The notes: a model not told the origin generated them from the sequence alone. A DNA stretch of 64,000 nt from Flaccisagitta enflata (GCA_965153355.1 OZ231127.1:56668001-56732000), one strand, 5' to 3'; shown: positions 1-11,435, counted from the stretch's first letter. Translations and numbers: made by a program.

Positions 1-279
1 GGGATTTGAGCCTTGAGGTTGGGATTTGAGCCTTGAGGCTACGATTTTAGCGTTAAGGCTAGGATTTTGGCCTTGAGGCTAGAATTTGGGCCTCGACACT
101 AGGATTTGGGCATATAGGTTGGGATTTGTGCCTCAAGGCTAGAATATGAGCTTCAAAGGGGTGGACGGATAAGAAGGAGGAGGAGAAATTTCTCTTCTGT
201 GAAAGCATAAGAAGGAGGAGAAATTTCTCCTGTGTGAAAGCATAAGTCATCGGCCCCTTCGGGGCCGCTGCCCAAAAGG
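1..279. mobile_element. Family C element, right half, cut by the window edge
   Basis: Bases 1-160 are a degenerate minisatellite with a unit of about 20 bp (GGATTTGAGCCTTGAGGCT-like). It is followed by a purine-rich stretch with two copies of a GGAGAAATTTCTCC-like block and by the terminus CATCGGCCCCTTCGGGGCC (about 248-266) plus GCTGCCCAAAAG. The terminus matches those at 6960, 12655 and 61190, so this is the right half of the same repeat family. It contains no coding potential. Confidence 0.7.
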
Positions 280-926
280 ATCGCTTTGGATTTGCAGAGA
301 TTTGCGGATATTTTTCTCTAAATCCCAAATGGAAAACGAGGAAACATGACATTTCAAAAGATTTCTTGGGGATGCATATCTGTCAAGTTGAGACGGGGGA
401 TAAATTGGAAAAAAAGTGTTGTGTGTCAAATATGATATGGTACGCGTAGGAGAGTATTTCTTCCTAAATGCCATTTCTCGTATCGTATATCCTCGGTCGT
501 AAACAATTTATCCAATCCAAATCCCTATGTTAAAGCAGAGTAGGCCGTCAAAGTACCTTCTTCGAAGATATAACTAAATACGTAAAAGAGCTTGTATTCA
601 AGTAGCAACGAATCGTTTTCTTTTTAGTAGCGAACACACGACTCAATGAGGCGCTTTGACGGTCCGTCGGTCCGTCGGTCCATCGATTGGTCCAATGGCC
701 CATCCATCCGTCCCTCCGTCACGTTAGTGGATTGCGAGTGTTTTTTACATTGCTGCACTTGTCCATCTGTCCGCGACTGTTATGCCGTGTATCAGGCCTT
801 GATCAGGGCAGCGTAGACGTGCGAAAGCAAGTTTTCAAAGGAGACATCGAGAGTTTCACCGTCCTTATCGCATCATCTTCGGAGCAGTAAAATAATGGTA
901 CCTTCACATACACTTATACATTTAAC
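280..926. other. Non-coding stretch with a degenerate family A repeat at 624-806
   Basis: Bases 280-620 show no gene or repeat I recognise. At 624-806 a worn family A copy in minus orientation runs from the ACACACGACTC-type hairpin relic through repeated GTCCGTCGGTCC and ends near CCGTGTATCAGGCCTTG. Open frames here are short and look like chance. Confidence 0.45.
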
Positions 927-1107
927 TACAGTTGAACCCCGCTCTAAAGGACTCGCCACCAACAGAATTCCGCTGATAACAGATAAAAATTTACAGTCCC
1001 TTCAACTCGTTTTCTTTTATTTTCTTTGTTGGCTACACCGGAATTCTATCTATGACAGAAAAAAATTGTTGGTCCCTTGAAATCTGTTAGAGCGGGATTT
1101 AACTGTA
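927..1107. mobile_element. Family D palindromic MITE (TA target), complete copy
   Basis: Inverted termini CAGTTGAACCCCGCTCTAA (929) and TTAGAGCGGGATTTAACTG (ending 1105) are flanked by TA on both sides. The element is about 177 bp and has no ORF. The TA target and the CAGT-start terminus suggest a Tc1/mariner-pogo type non-autonomous element, which is inferred from ends alone. A second full copy lies at 59610-59784 and an interrupted one at 12124-12822. Confidence 0.75.
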
Positions 1108-1435
1108 TGCAATTCACTCGAGAAAGAACAAGAAAATAAAGGGTTTTGATGAAATCTTTCTTAAAAATATTTTTACCATTAAAATTCTAAAACTCAAATG
1201 CAGGGAAACTTTGGATTTCCAAAAGCTTAGTTCTCTCCATGATCAATTTTAAGAATGAACTTTGTTCATCATTTCTTCATTTTTTTGAGAATTTCAACAG
1301 GTCCGTGTCAGTGAACAATTTTTTTCAATTATTTGTAGTAAATCATCTTCATTTACTTAGGCTTTATTTAGTTCTTTTTTGTTATTGAATGCAAATTTTG
1401 CAATAGAATAATCATTATGACTTGTCTTAATTTTG
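1108..1435. other. AT-rich spacer, nothing recognised
   Basis: This is AT-rich single-copy-looking sequence without an ORF, hairpin or tandem repeat that I can support. Confidence 0.4.
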
Positions 1436-1690
1436 TTTAGTCGCGTGCACGCGACTCTATGACCTGCTCTGTCCGTCTGTCGGTCCATTGGTCACCCTCA
1501 GCTTTTTTCCATCATTTTACGTCATTCTACGTCATTTAAGTTATTTTAAGTCATCTGAAGTTATTTCAAGACAATTTACATTTAGTCTTTTAATCTCTTC
1601 GTCTTTTATTCTTTTAGTCTTCTAGTCCTCTAGTCGTTTGGTCTTATGGTCTTGACAACCGCACGCGGCTGTAAGGTGTTGGCCTTGTTA
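1436..1690 (-). mobile_element. Family A hairpin-ended repeat
   Basis: In minus orientation it ends in the perfect palindrome AGTCGCGTGCACGCGACT (about 1439-1456) preceded by TTT, so the reversed element ends in hairpin plus CTAAA. Its other end is GGCCTTGTTA at about 1689. The interior holds CCGT/CGGTCC repeats and short GTCATTCTAC-type repeats (1505-1660). Confidence 0.65.
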
Positions 1691-2160
1691 TATTATCATT
1701 CAGTTTCAACTATTTCAATGTTCTATTTTGATCTTTGTTGAAACACCAAATCTCGCCTTTGGAAGCACGCTGTCGAATGTGCTTTGCCTTTCAAGCACTT
1801 CCCTTAGGATTGAAATTTGGTCGTTTTTAAGGTCATCAGTGACCACAGGGACTCATTAGCAAGTCGAGAACTGCAACTGAACTAATTTTGCCCGCTTGAT
1901 AGGCGCAATCTGGAAAACGCATCTTTGAAAGTGAGGGTAAGGAAAAGATAAACACATGCCAATAGCGACTGAAGGACAGTACAAATACATGGTCAGCAAT
2001 ACCCAAGCCATACTTGAAATGTTTGAGATTGAAGCTGAGGGGACTAGGAAAGCGGCCTCAAAGAAGACAAAGTCTGGTGGAATACAGGGAAGATCTGCCC
2101 ATCGGTCTATCTGTCCAGGAAATGGGTATTGGAGAACAGGATCTGTGTCATTAAGACTAA
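1691..2160. other. Unassigned stretch
   Basis: A 72-codon open frame starts at 1956 but has no recognisable motif and runs into the degenerate repeats that follow. I see no exon signature strong enough to call a gene. Confidence 0.3.
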
Positions 2161-2500
2161 CCTTAGGGTTTTAGAGACCCAGACTGGGATCTGTGTGTGA
2201 AGAGTCAGGATCTGGGTCTTAGGGGCCAAGATCTGGGTCTGGAAGTATAGAATGTGGGTCTTGAAAGTCATACTCTATATCTAGGAGGCTAGGACCTAGC
2301 TCAGAGAGGCCAGGTCTGGATCTGGGAGGTAAGGGTCTGGTTCTCACAGGCCAGAATCTGGGTCTCAGAGGGCAAAATATGGCCCAAGATTTGAACTGTG
2401 TAAAAATTTCCGCCTCACAGGCAGGATTTTGGTCTCAATGGATCCCAAAAAAGACCCTGGGTAGAGATTGACCTTACAGCCGGAATCTGAGTCCTGGTGA
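2160..2500. repeat. Degenerate minisatellite, about 20-30-bp unit
   Basis: Repeated GGATCTGGGTCTTAGAGGCC-like units are spaced 20-35 bp apart. The unit resembles the internal minisatellite of family C, but neither hairpin terminus is present. It may be an old core that has lost its ends. Confidence 0.55.
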
Positions 2501-2639
2501 ATTTTCCGATTTCTCTTTTAAATGAGGCCGGGCCAGAGGGATTAACGGCATGAGCTTGAGGTCCAATTAATCTGCCTTAATTTGGTCCTGAAAGATACCT
2601 TGGTGTATGCACATAACTATGTTGATCTCATCAACCAAA

Positions 2640-3085
2640 ATTTTGAACGTCTTAGGGGCCCCTAAGGGCCCCAAAAAAAGCCCTTAATGAGGATTTTTTT
2701 CTGAAAAAAAAAGTGGGGTGCAATCGATAGGAAATTGTTTGATTCGCCTAGATCCAAAATCTTGCATTTTCACTTTTTTCAAAAAAACTTAGGAAATTTT
2801 GGTGTCACGCGTTGAGGACTTAAAAAAAAATCACTAAATATTTTTTTGAAAAATGGTTTTTAAAAGTAGGGTGCAATCGATAGGAAATTTTCTGATTTGC
2901 CTAGATCCAAAATCTTGTATTTTCATTTTTTTCAAAAATTAAAAACTTTTTTCACGTTGAGGACTTAAAAAAAAATCACAAAATATTTTTGAAAAATGGT
3001 TTTTAAAAGTAGAGTGCAATCAATAGAAATTGTTTGATTACCTAGATCCAAAATCCTGTAACTTTACTTTTTCAAGAAACTTGGA
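2640..3085. repeat. Tandem repeat, three copies of about 140-155 bp
   Basis: The block GTGCAATCGATAGGAAATT followed by GCCTAGATCCAAAATCTTG occurs from about 2717 and again about 2871. A decayed third copy starts near 3013. Each copy also carries a poly-A/T stretch and a TTTTTCAAAAA motif. The first copy is preceded by a small palindrome, GGGGCCCCTAAGGGCCCC (2656-2673). Confidence 0.7.
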
Positions 3086-3485
3086 CTTTGTTGTTACTGC
3101 AGCCATATTTTCAAAGAAGTTTGAAAATTCTCTACTTTTCAGTTTGATATGGTTCAAACAAATGCTCATAACTAAAGTATTTGAGCCAGAACCTTGAAAT
3201 TTGAAACGTGCATTATTGAAAGCGCTGAGCAGGTCCATGCAAAAGATTGAGCTACTGACTGACCTAGGAAAACTTTCGAGTCTAAGTCTACCCTGGGGAT
3301 GAGGCGAGGGGGGGGGGGAAGAAATGGATATGCATAGGGATGGATGAACAAAAAAACACATAGACAGAGTCCTTTTTTTGTGTTCTACACGACTTTTCCT
3401 CTTTTAAGCCGCTGCCCAAAAAGGAATCAATGAGCGCTCATGAGCTTCTAGTTTCGAAGCAAAAACCGCGCGGCGCAAGCGCGAA

Positions 3486-3488
<3 letters not shown>

Positions 3489-3529
<41 letters not shown>
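3489..3529. repeat. (GA)n microsatellite
   Basis: Perfect dinucleotide run of about 40 bp, next to the decayed end of the LINE remnant on the minus strand. Confidence 0.95.
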
Positions 3530-3535
<6 letters not shown>

Positions 3536-3627
3536 CGGCAAAAAAGACAGGACAGAAGCGAAAGAAAGAGCAAAATAAGGAAAAAGAAAATATGAAAAAT
3601 CCGGTCCTACAATCTGCCTAAATGAAA

Positions 3628-4216
3628 AATGGCCAGAGGCAAGTTTAGTGAGGAGGAAGCGTGGAATCCTGGGAACCGATCCACTTCGATAATTTGATGC
3701 CCCATACGTAGAGAGGGAAGGAAATGGTGGGGATGTAACGTATTCGCGATGATAGGCAACGCGTAATTGACGACGATCATCGCGGTCTTGGACATGGATG
3801 ATTTCGATGCCGTATGTAAGTTTGGGCAGACAGTGAGCCTCAAGAAGTCTGAGCATTACTAGCTCGTCTGATCTCCCATCGATGCGGATGATGGAGTTTA
3901 AGGCACGGTAGAAGGAGGAAAGTTTGTTTTTGACGCAACAGCCAAACTTGTCTCCAGATTTAAGACATACTCCTAGATAATCCCAGTGGTCGACCCAAGG
4001 GATAGGTGAGGCATCAACTTTGATCTCGAAGACAGGTTTTGGGCCTTTACCAAAATGCATGTTTTTGGTCTTCTTTGTGTTAAGCAGAATGTCCCACTCC
4101 TGACAATACACATGGCAAAGAGAGAGAAGAAGCTGGAACCCTTTGACTGAAGGGGCAAGGACTGCCATATCGTCGGCATACAGTAATGCTGCAGCGAAAG
4201 TGCCACGAACGTAGCA
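3628..4216 (-). pseudogene. LINE reverse-transcriptase C-terminal fragment
   Basis: On the minus strand, reading from 4216 down, the frame gives GCYVRGTFAAALLYADD and then MAVLAPSVKG. YADD is the catalytic motif of non-LTR retrotransposon reverse transcriptase. Downstream come NTKKTKNMHFGKG, WVDHWDYLGVCLKSG and LPKLTYGIEI, the order seen in the thumb region of Jockey/CR1-type LINEs. The palm upstream of YADD is absent: at about 4220-4260 homology ends in a polypurine tract. After DDRRQLRVAY (near 3750) the expected C-terminal sequence is lost, probably through frameshifts, and the open frame runs into a (GA)n array. It is therefore truncated at both ends and non-functional. The exact LINE clade is uncertain. 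Confidence 0.8.
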
Positions 4217-4850
4217 TCCAATGTTATTTTTCTTTTCTTTTTCTTTTCTTTATTGTTTTTGTTCTTTGAAGGGGGGCTTATCTAGAAGGAAGTTGTGCAC
4301 GATGTGTCTTCCCTGAGAGGCTGTACGCCCACTATTGGGCCCCACCATATTGGCCTGTTTGTGAATAGTTTTGGTCCGTTGCTTGTGTAGGGTGTCATTG
4401 TGTTGTCTTTATTGTCTCATGGCTTACCCGCCCCTCCGAGCTAGCTTTTGTTGTGGATGGATCATCCAGCGACCCCTATAACTCCACCACAAGGGTAAAT
4501 CTTCAATGTGACACTCACCATTGTTCATACTGCGTATTTTCACGTTAATGTCTACGATGTTCTCAGGGTGTAGGGATGGTGACCCCATCCACATCGTCCT
4601 TTTGGTCCTTCCAATAAATCTCAATTTCTCTCTATCGAGCAGACAGAACAAAATTTATGGTTGCCTAAGGTCAGTCTTAACACAATGAATCATTTTTTTT
4701 TCGATGAAGATTTATTTGAGTTTTCGCTGTAAGCAGTTCTGTCATGGAGTCTTTACAAAAGTATCAATCAAATCCCACACTTTATTCCTCACGGAAAATC
4801 TCACCTCCTCATAATTACACCGTTTTTTTTCTTCACCCCCCTTTCTCCAC
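4217..4850. other. Unassigned sequence beside the LINE fragment
   Basis: A 75-codon minus-strand open frame (4424-4651, MFCLLDREKLRFIGRTKR start) has a less biased composition than its surroundings but matches no family I know. It lies directly upstream of the LINE fragment in the same orientation, so it might be element 5' sequence, a SINE-like piece or chance. I do not assign a function. Confidence 0.25.
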
Positions 4851-5061
4851 TTTTAGTCGCGTGCACGCGACTCTACAACCCGCTTCGTCGGTCCGTCCGT
4901 CCGTCGGTCCGTCCGTCCGTCCGTCCGTCAGTCACACTTTACTTTTTTTGAGTTTTTGCGGTCTTTGGCCTCACTGCTTCTGCCCAAATGATGGAGTGGC
5001 CTCAAATATGGCCCCTGCCCACCCGCACGCGACTTGGGTAGCCGTGTATCCGGCCTTGTTT
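4851..5061 (-). mobile_element. Family A hairpin-ended repeat
   Basis: A clean copy. Perfect palindrome AGTCGCGTGCACGCGACT at about 4855-4872, then (CCGT)n-like array at 4888-4930, then GCGACTTGGGTAGCCGTGTA and TCCGGCCTTGTT ending near 5061. The bracketing TTTT and TTTA make the exact boundary uncertain. Confidence 0.75.
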
Positions 5062-5628
5062 ATCCCCTACCCCCCTCATGATCATTCTAAAAATGTTCAC
5101 AACCCCTAACTCCTAAATTTCCATCCCCAAAACTCCCTCTCTTCAGCACATTCCCCTTCTTCCTCAACCCAATCCCACGTTTTGCTTATACCTTAAATTC
5201 CCTAACTCTTTATTAGGACCCCCTGCGATTCCCCATTTCCTCAACAAGACATGTAACGATTCTTTCTTTGCCTTGTTTTGGCGTAACGTAAAGAACAAAG
5301 AGAAGGGAATTCGATCTGAATGGCGGCCAATTGGAAGACAGGACATGCGGAACAACGTCTGGGAAACCTCCGCCTAAAAGCCTGGGTGCAGAGGTCACAG
5401 AACATAAAAAGAAAAGAAAAAAAACCAAGAGTGGGAGACAGAACGAGAAGCAAAGCAAACAGAATTGAAGGGACAGATTGAGTTTGATAGAGGACCAAAG
5501 CCTGACAGTCTGGTTATACCAAATGTGTTAACTTCCTTGATAACTCAAACATTTTTTTTACTTTCAAGTTTGCAAGATCCATAACGAGTGGATGATATCA
5601 ATCGATCAGCTGACCGACCGGCAAACGG
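5062..5628. other. Unassigned stretch
   Basis: C-rich sequence to about 5165, then mixed sequence. Three overlapping minus-strand frames of 63-85 codons lie at 5164-5498 without recognisable motifs. No gene is called. Confidence 0.3.
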
Positions 5629-5642
5629 AAGACAGACAAGCC

Positions 5643-5676
<34 letters not shown>

Positions 5677-5705
5677 AAAGAAAGAGAGAGAGAGAGAGAG
5701 GGAGG
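5629..5705. repeat. (ACAG)n then (GA)n compound microsatellite
   Basis: CAGA tetranucleotide repeats pass directly into GA dinucleotides. The same order is seen at 23663-23850 and 25931-26116. Confidence 0.9.
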
Positions 5706-5879
5706 GACAAAGGGCAGAGAGGCACAAGAGACCAAGCAGACACAATCACGCATGCGTAAATGTAGCAAAAAGAACGTACGTGGTCGCAATAAATCAGATT
5801 ATCGACCCCAAAAACATAACACAAAACAAACATTTAAGCATAAAATGGACGGAGATGACGACGATGTCAAAATCGACAT

Positions 5880-6088
<209 letters not shown>

Positions 6089-6229
6089 TTTTAAAAAAAG
6101 CAACGGATTAATCTAAATAAAAGTTGAGAGAATAAGAGACTGACAAAAAAGAGAAGAAAAAAAATGTCATTCATGGGAAAAACATGGAGCTGTCACTCGA
6201 AGGCAAACTCGATGAGGGACGATAAAAAG

Positions 6230-6231
<2 letters not shown>

Positions 6232-6271
<40 letters not shown>
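6232..6271. repeat. (GA)n microsatellite
   Basis: Perfect run of about 40 bp. Confidence 0.95.
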
Positions 6272-6274
<3 letters not shown>

Positions 6275-6404
6275 GAAATTACGAGCAGCCAAGCCTAGAA
6301 TTTGCCAATGCAAAGAAAAGAAAAGAAATAGTCGCAAAAGCGTTAGATGGTCAGCGGTACCCGTTGCCCCTGTGTGAGTGTATGTGGGTGTGAGGTGGTT
6401 GGAG

Positions 6405-6960
6405 GGGCAGCGGCCCCGAAGGAGCCGATGACCTATGCTGTTTTTATTTGGGCCTCAAGGATGGAATTAGGGCCTGGAGGCTGGAATTGGGGCCTTGAGG
6501 CTTGGATTAGGGCCTTGAGGCTGGGATTTGAGCTTCAAGGCTGGGATTTCAGCTTCAAGGCTGAGCTTTGAGCTTCAAGGCTGGGATTTGAGCTTTGAGG
6601 TTGGGATTTGAGCTTTGGGGCAGGGATTGGAGCTTGGAAGCTGGTATTTAAGCTTCGAGGCTAGGATTTGAGCTTCAAGGCTGGGATTTGTGCCTTGAGA
6701 CTGGGATTTGAGCCTAAGGGCTGGGATTTTAGCCTCGAGGCTGGGATTTTAGCCTGGAGACTGTGATTTGAGCCTCAAGGCTGGGATTTGCGCTTCAAAG
6801 CGGGGATTTGAGCCTCGAAGCTAGGATTTGGGTCTCGAGTTTAGGATGAGGGGGGGGGGGGGACGGAGAAGAAGGAGAAGGAGAAGGAGAAGAAGAAGGA
6901 GAAATTTCCCCTATGTGTGAAAGCATAGGTCATCGGCCCCTTCGGGGCCGCTGCCCAAAA
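6405..6960. mobile_element. Family C element with internal minisatellite
   Basis: Left end GGGCAGCGGCCCCGAAGG (6405) and right end CCCCTTCGGGGCCGCTGCCC (to 6956) are inverted copies of each other. Between them lie about 18 degenerate 20-bp units (GGGATTTGAGCTTCAAGGCT type, 6450-6845), a G run, and an AGAAGGAGAAATTTCCCC block matching the one at 175-235. Upstream at 6349-6368 the GGTCAGCGGTACCCGTTGCC motif found beside other C copies is also present. No ORF. Confidence 0.75.
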
Positions 6961-7567
6961 GTAGAAGAAAAAGAAAAAGAAAAGAAAGAGGAAGTAAAAG
7001 AAGAAAGCAGGCGAATGTGAAAGGTGAAAGTATGATCAAGGATGAAAGAAAAGGTGAAAAGGGGGAAGAAAACAGGAGAATGGAGGAAGCGATAAACGGG
7101 AATGACTGAGTTGAAGGTTATTTTTTTCCGGGAAAACTTGAGGAATCTTAACGCAGTTCTGAAGATATGGGCTTCGGTGGTAAGGGGTAGGGGTGTAAGA
7201 TGGACCCAAACGACACCCGATCGATCCCTTATCACGACCCAGTCAACCAAAGCACCATACCACGCCTATCCAAGAGCAGAATGGACCCAGGCGACGCCCG
7301 ATCGATCCCTAATCACCACCCATTGCATTGCACTCCAACACCAACCGCCCCTATCCAAGAGTGTGGGAATGAAGGCGGGGAGGGGGCAAGGTTTGGTATT
7401 TTAGAGGTAATGTTTTCCATTACGAATAAAGAATCTTATTCAAATGAATAAGATATGAATATGGCGCCCTGTGCGACAGATGGAAAAGGAAGTGGCATGA
7501 AGACATAGAAATGGCGAGAGGAAAAATGGAGCGCGTATTTTCATTTCATATACTGCCTCCTTGCGAG
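6961..7567. other. Purine-rich spacer plus a short direct repeat
   Basis: 6961-7090 is AG-rich. At 7198-7350 two imperfect copies (about 70-80 bp apart) contain GGACCCAAACGACACCCGAT and GGACCCAGGCGACGCCCGAT, each followed by CGATCCCTTATCAC-like sequence and a CCTATCCAAGAG tail. No gene is recognised. Confidence 0.45.
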
Positions 7568-8022
<455 letters not shown>

Positions 8023-8191
8023 AATAACGTACATTCAAGGTGAAAGTTTATTAATCTTTAATAGTGTTGATACGTATAGTAATAAAGTTCTGAAACAGCC
8101 AGAATATACAAATGTGACCGAAGTGAGATTGCGTGTATGCGATAAGCCAAAAAGCGCACGCATGCGTGCGCGTGCTTGCATGAACTCTTGA

Positions 8192-8271
<80 letters not shown>

Positions 8272-8441
8272 ATGTGTGTGTTTGCGAGTACGCGCGCTCA
8301 GGTGCATACGCGTGTGAGTTTGCGGAAGTTTAAATGTCAGATCGACACGGAAATGAGGGTCGGCTTATTTCAGTGACCAACGACGCGACGCGACGGTCAG
8401 CATGATAACTCTCCTCTCTCTCTCTCCTTTTGCCTTAACTG
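8023..8441. repeat. Tandem duplication unit 2, 419 bp, with a 77-bp (TG)n
   Basis: Direct copy of 7568-8022. The (TG)n at 8194-8270 is about 39 bp shorter, which accounts for most of the difference in unit length. Confidence 0.9.
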
Positions 8442-8890
8442 CATCGATTTATGCTCGTTTACGCAAGGAAAACGACTCACCGAAAGAGTCAAGGACGCAT
8501 CTAAAAATATACTTAGGAGTTAAACGACGGAAGGAGAGAGAGAGAAAGATTCGTTGAGCAACTCTAAGGATTACACACACACACAAACACACACAGAAAC
8601 AGACAAGCAGATACACAGATAGACACGAAAATAGCAAATAGACGGATTGAAAGACACAACGAAAATGACAGAAAGAGAAAGCCGACAGCGTGATTGTAGA
8701 CTGACTGACAGACTGACTGATCACCAAAAGCCGCGGTTTTGCGGACTTTAATAACTTGTATTTCAAGAGCAACAAGACGATTAATGTTCAGTCTTTATCA
8801 ATCACCCATCGAAACTCTCATAACCGGGTCGACCTTTTGATTTGACAACGGCGTTCCCAAAGATACGCTTCCAAGACATATGGCAAGACT
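8442..8890. other. Unassigned stretch
   Basis: Contains short CACACA and GACAGACTGACTGA runs but no gene or element I recognise. Confidence 0.35.
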
Positions 8891-9055
8891 ATCAAATAAC
8901 CAGTCGCCCAAGGACAATATGTGGTCAGCGTCTCAGCGATACCCATTGCCCGGCATGATTGTGATTGGAGTGAGAGAAAGCAGAGCAGTGACCCGAAGGG
9001 AACGAAGCCCTGTAGAACACACTTTTGTTTGGACAGTCCATCCGTCCCACTTGCT
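8891..9055. mobile_element. Family C terminal module, solo
   Basis: CAGTCGCCCAAGGACAATAT at 8900 matches 60530 and the complement of 12741. It is followed by ATGTGGTCAGCG and GCGATACCCATTGCCC, then after about 50 bp by GAAGGGAACGAAGCCCTGTA (about 8994). The minisatellite and the far end are missing, so this is a partial copy. Confidence 0.6.
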
Positions 9056-9067
9056 GAAATTTTAAAT

Positions 9068-9910
9068 CAAAAAAAAAATAAAAGTAAGACCCATCCCAGA
9101 TACTGAGGGGCTAAAAGGCTGTAGAACAAGATTCTGATGTTCATTTTGACCTAACTCAGCCAAAAAAGCGTTTTTGTGCCAAAAACAGCTATTTTCCTAA
9201 AAAATGGTATCAAATGAAATATTTTGGACTTTTTTACAGAAACATAAATACCAATAATTGACATTTGAGTGAATCTAGAACAATTTTGAATAGGTCTATG
9301 AGGTTCAAAAATAGCATTAAAGTGCTCAAAAGTGGAGAAATGACCTAAGAATTGAAAAATTGTCAAAGCTGATGTTTGAGAACAGTTTCTTAGGGTAAAA
9401 TATGCTGTCAGTATGAGTTTCATCGATTCTTAAAAAAAACATAAACGCGATAAAACACAAAACCGCAATATGCAAATGAGATCTCATTTGCATATTGCCA
9501 TAACGTTTCGCGTGTGGCCATGTTTTAAAGTAAATCAAAAATTCACAGTGACAGCATATTTTACCCTAAGAAACTGTTCCAAAACATCAGTTTTGACGAT
9601 TTTTCAATTTTTAGGTCACTTCTCCACTTTTGAGCACTTTAATGCTATTTCTGAACCTCATAGACCTATTCAGAATTGTTCTTGATTCACTCAAATATCA
9701 ATTACTATTAATACTTTATGTTTCTGTAAAAAAAAACTCAAAAATATTTCATTTTAAACGATTTTTTTAGGAAAAATAGCTGTTTTTGGCACAAAAAACC
9801 GTTTCTTTCTTTTTTTTTTGGCTCATGATAGGCCAAAATTGCAAAATAAGTATCAGATTCTTGTTCTACATGCTTTTTAGGAAAATTTGTGATGGGTCCA
9901 TTTTTTTTTC
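9068..9910. mobile_element. Large foldback element, about 0.84 kb
   Basis: The two halves are inverted copies over roughly 400 bp each. Examples are GTAGAACAAGATTCTGAT (9121) against ATCAGATTCTTGTTCTAC (ending 9869), and CTTAGGGTAAAATATGCTGT against ACAGCATATTTTACCCTAAG. The centre is a perfect 32-bp palindrome at 9466-9497 containing CAATATGCAAATGAGATCTC. Weak similarity extends outward to about 9068 and 9910. No coding capacity; the superfamily cannot be told from this. Confidence 0.8.
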
Positions 9911-10218
9911 ATAACCCTTAGAATTGAGATTTTCTCCAACGGGATTCCTGGCCGGGGACTTTTGTTTGTTAGTCTGTCCATCCGTCCTTTCAGCCTTAGA
10001 CTTAGAGGGCAGATTTTAAGCTCAAGAAAACAAAAAAAAATGCTCGCAAGGACCCGATGAGCTCGGCGAACCAAAGGACGGACCAACCGATGGGCAGATT
10101 GATCGACGGACTGTCAAAGCGAGTGATAGAATCGATTTCTAGGGAGGAAAATAGTAGTACAACCGATGACGCTGCTCTCCTCCAATGATAACCTGGGATT
10201 TTGCTCTTTTTAATCGGG

Positions 10219-11395
10219 TAAGGCCTAGTACTCGAACTAGCAGTGGATTTTTTCTACTGCTAGCAGATAGCATTTTTGAAAATTTTCTGCTAGCACTGCT
10301 AGCAGAAAGTAGCAGTTAAAATTGTAACAGTTTATAACTATGTCGGAAGGCACCAACAGAGTAAACATGTGTAAAAGAGTAAAATTCAAACATTTTTGTA
10401 TTCTACTTTGAACATTATAATGATTGAAGGATATATTTCATTTCATTGACAAAAAGTCAACTGGGAATTCATCTGAAAATAGCTGAAAGCTACTTTCATC
10501 ATTCTTCATACAGCTAGATCTTGCTATTGGTGCAATTCAAGACCGATTTTAGTCAATAAAGAAAGTCATGATTGTAAAGACTAATAATCAATCAAGCATA
10601 TATTTATCTTTTAAGAGAAAATGAAATAAAAGTTTGTTTACTGATGATAAGTATTGAATTGATTTAAGCTAAGAGTAGAAATTGCTCCGTGATAAATACA
10701 ACGTAATTGATATGAAGTTTAACTGGCTATAGATATTTAGATTTTGATTAAAGCAATTCAAAGATAACTAAAAATTGGAAAATAATGAAATTATTTTTTA
10801 TTCACACCCAAATTGCCACAACATCTGAGTAGTGATAGTTTTGGACTCTCCATGTAACAAAGTATAAAATGATAGGTAAGTTGATAGTTGTTTAGTAAGT
10901 CTATTTTGTTGATCCTAATGTTTCAAGATTAAATTCATTTATAGGGAAAGAGAGATAAATTCCTTTTTCTATTTGAAATGACCAAATCACAAATTTATCA
11001 AATGATGTGACAATGATCTACTGATTCTCTTATGATGATTTAATGATGCTGCCCTGTACAAAATATTCTTTATGACAATACTCCCTCTATCTTACTCTCA
11101 ATTGCGTCAAATGGTTAACCTTAATGCAAAAATGAGTTGAGGCTTAATTGTATTTACTTTTTTAAAAACAATGGTTCCCAATGTAAGATTTTGGGAAAAA
11201 GAAGACTTGTTTTCTGTTAAAAAAGAAAATTTTTTGATGAAATTACTCTAATTTTTGTGTAAAAATCATTAAAAAAAGCTTGAAATTTCTGCTACTTTCT
11301 GCTAGCAGCAAAAAAATTTCTGCTAGCAGAGCAGTTGGGATTTCTGCTAGCAGCTCTGCTAGCAAATTGCCTGCTAGTTCGAGTACTAGTAAGGC
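10219..11395. mobile_element. Non-autonomous DNA element with CTGCTAGCAG-array TIRs
   Basis: TIRs start CTAGTACTCGAACTAGCAG (10225) and end CTGCTAGTTCGAGTACTAG (11389), giving 1165 bp. TAAGGC flanks both sides (10219-10224, 11390-11395), a likely 6-bp target duplication. Each TIR continues for about 100 bp as repeated CTGCTAGCAG and TTTCTGCTAGCAG motifs. The 0.95-kb interior is AT-rich without an ORF. The subterminal motif clusters could be transposase-binding sites (inference). Superfamily unknown. Confidence 0.8.
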
Positions 11396-11435
11396 CATCT
11401 TCAGAATCAATGTGATTGTTACGTTATTTCCCCGC

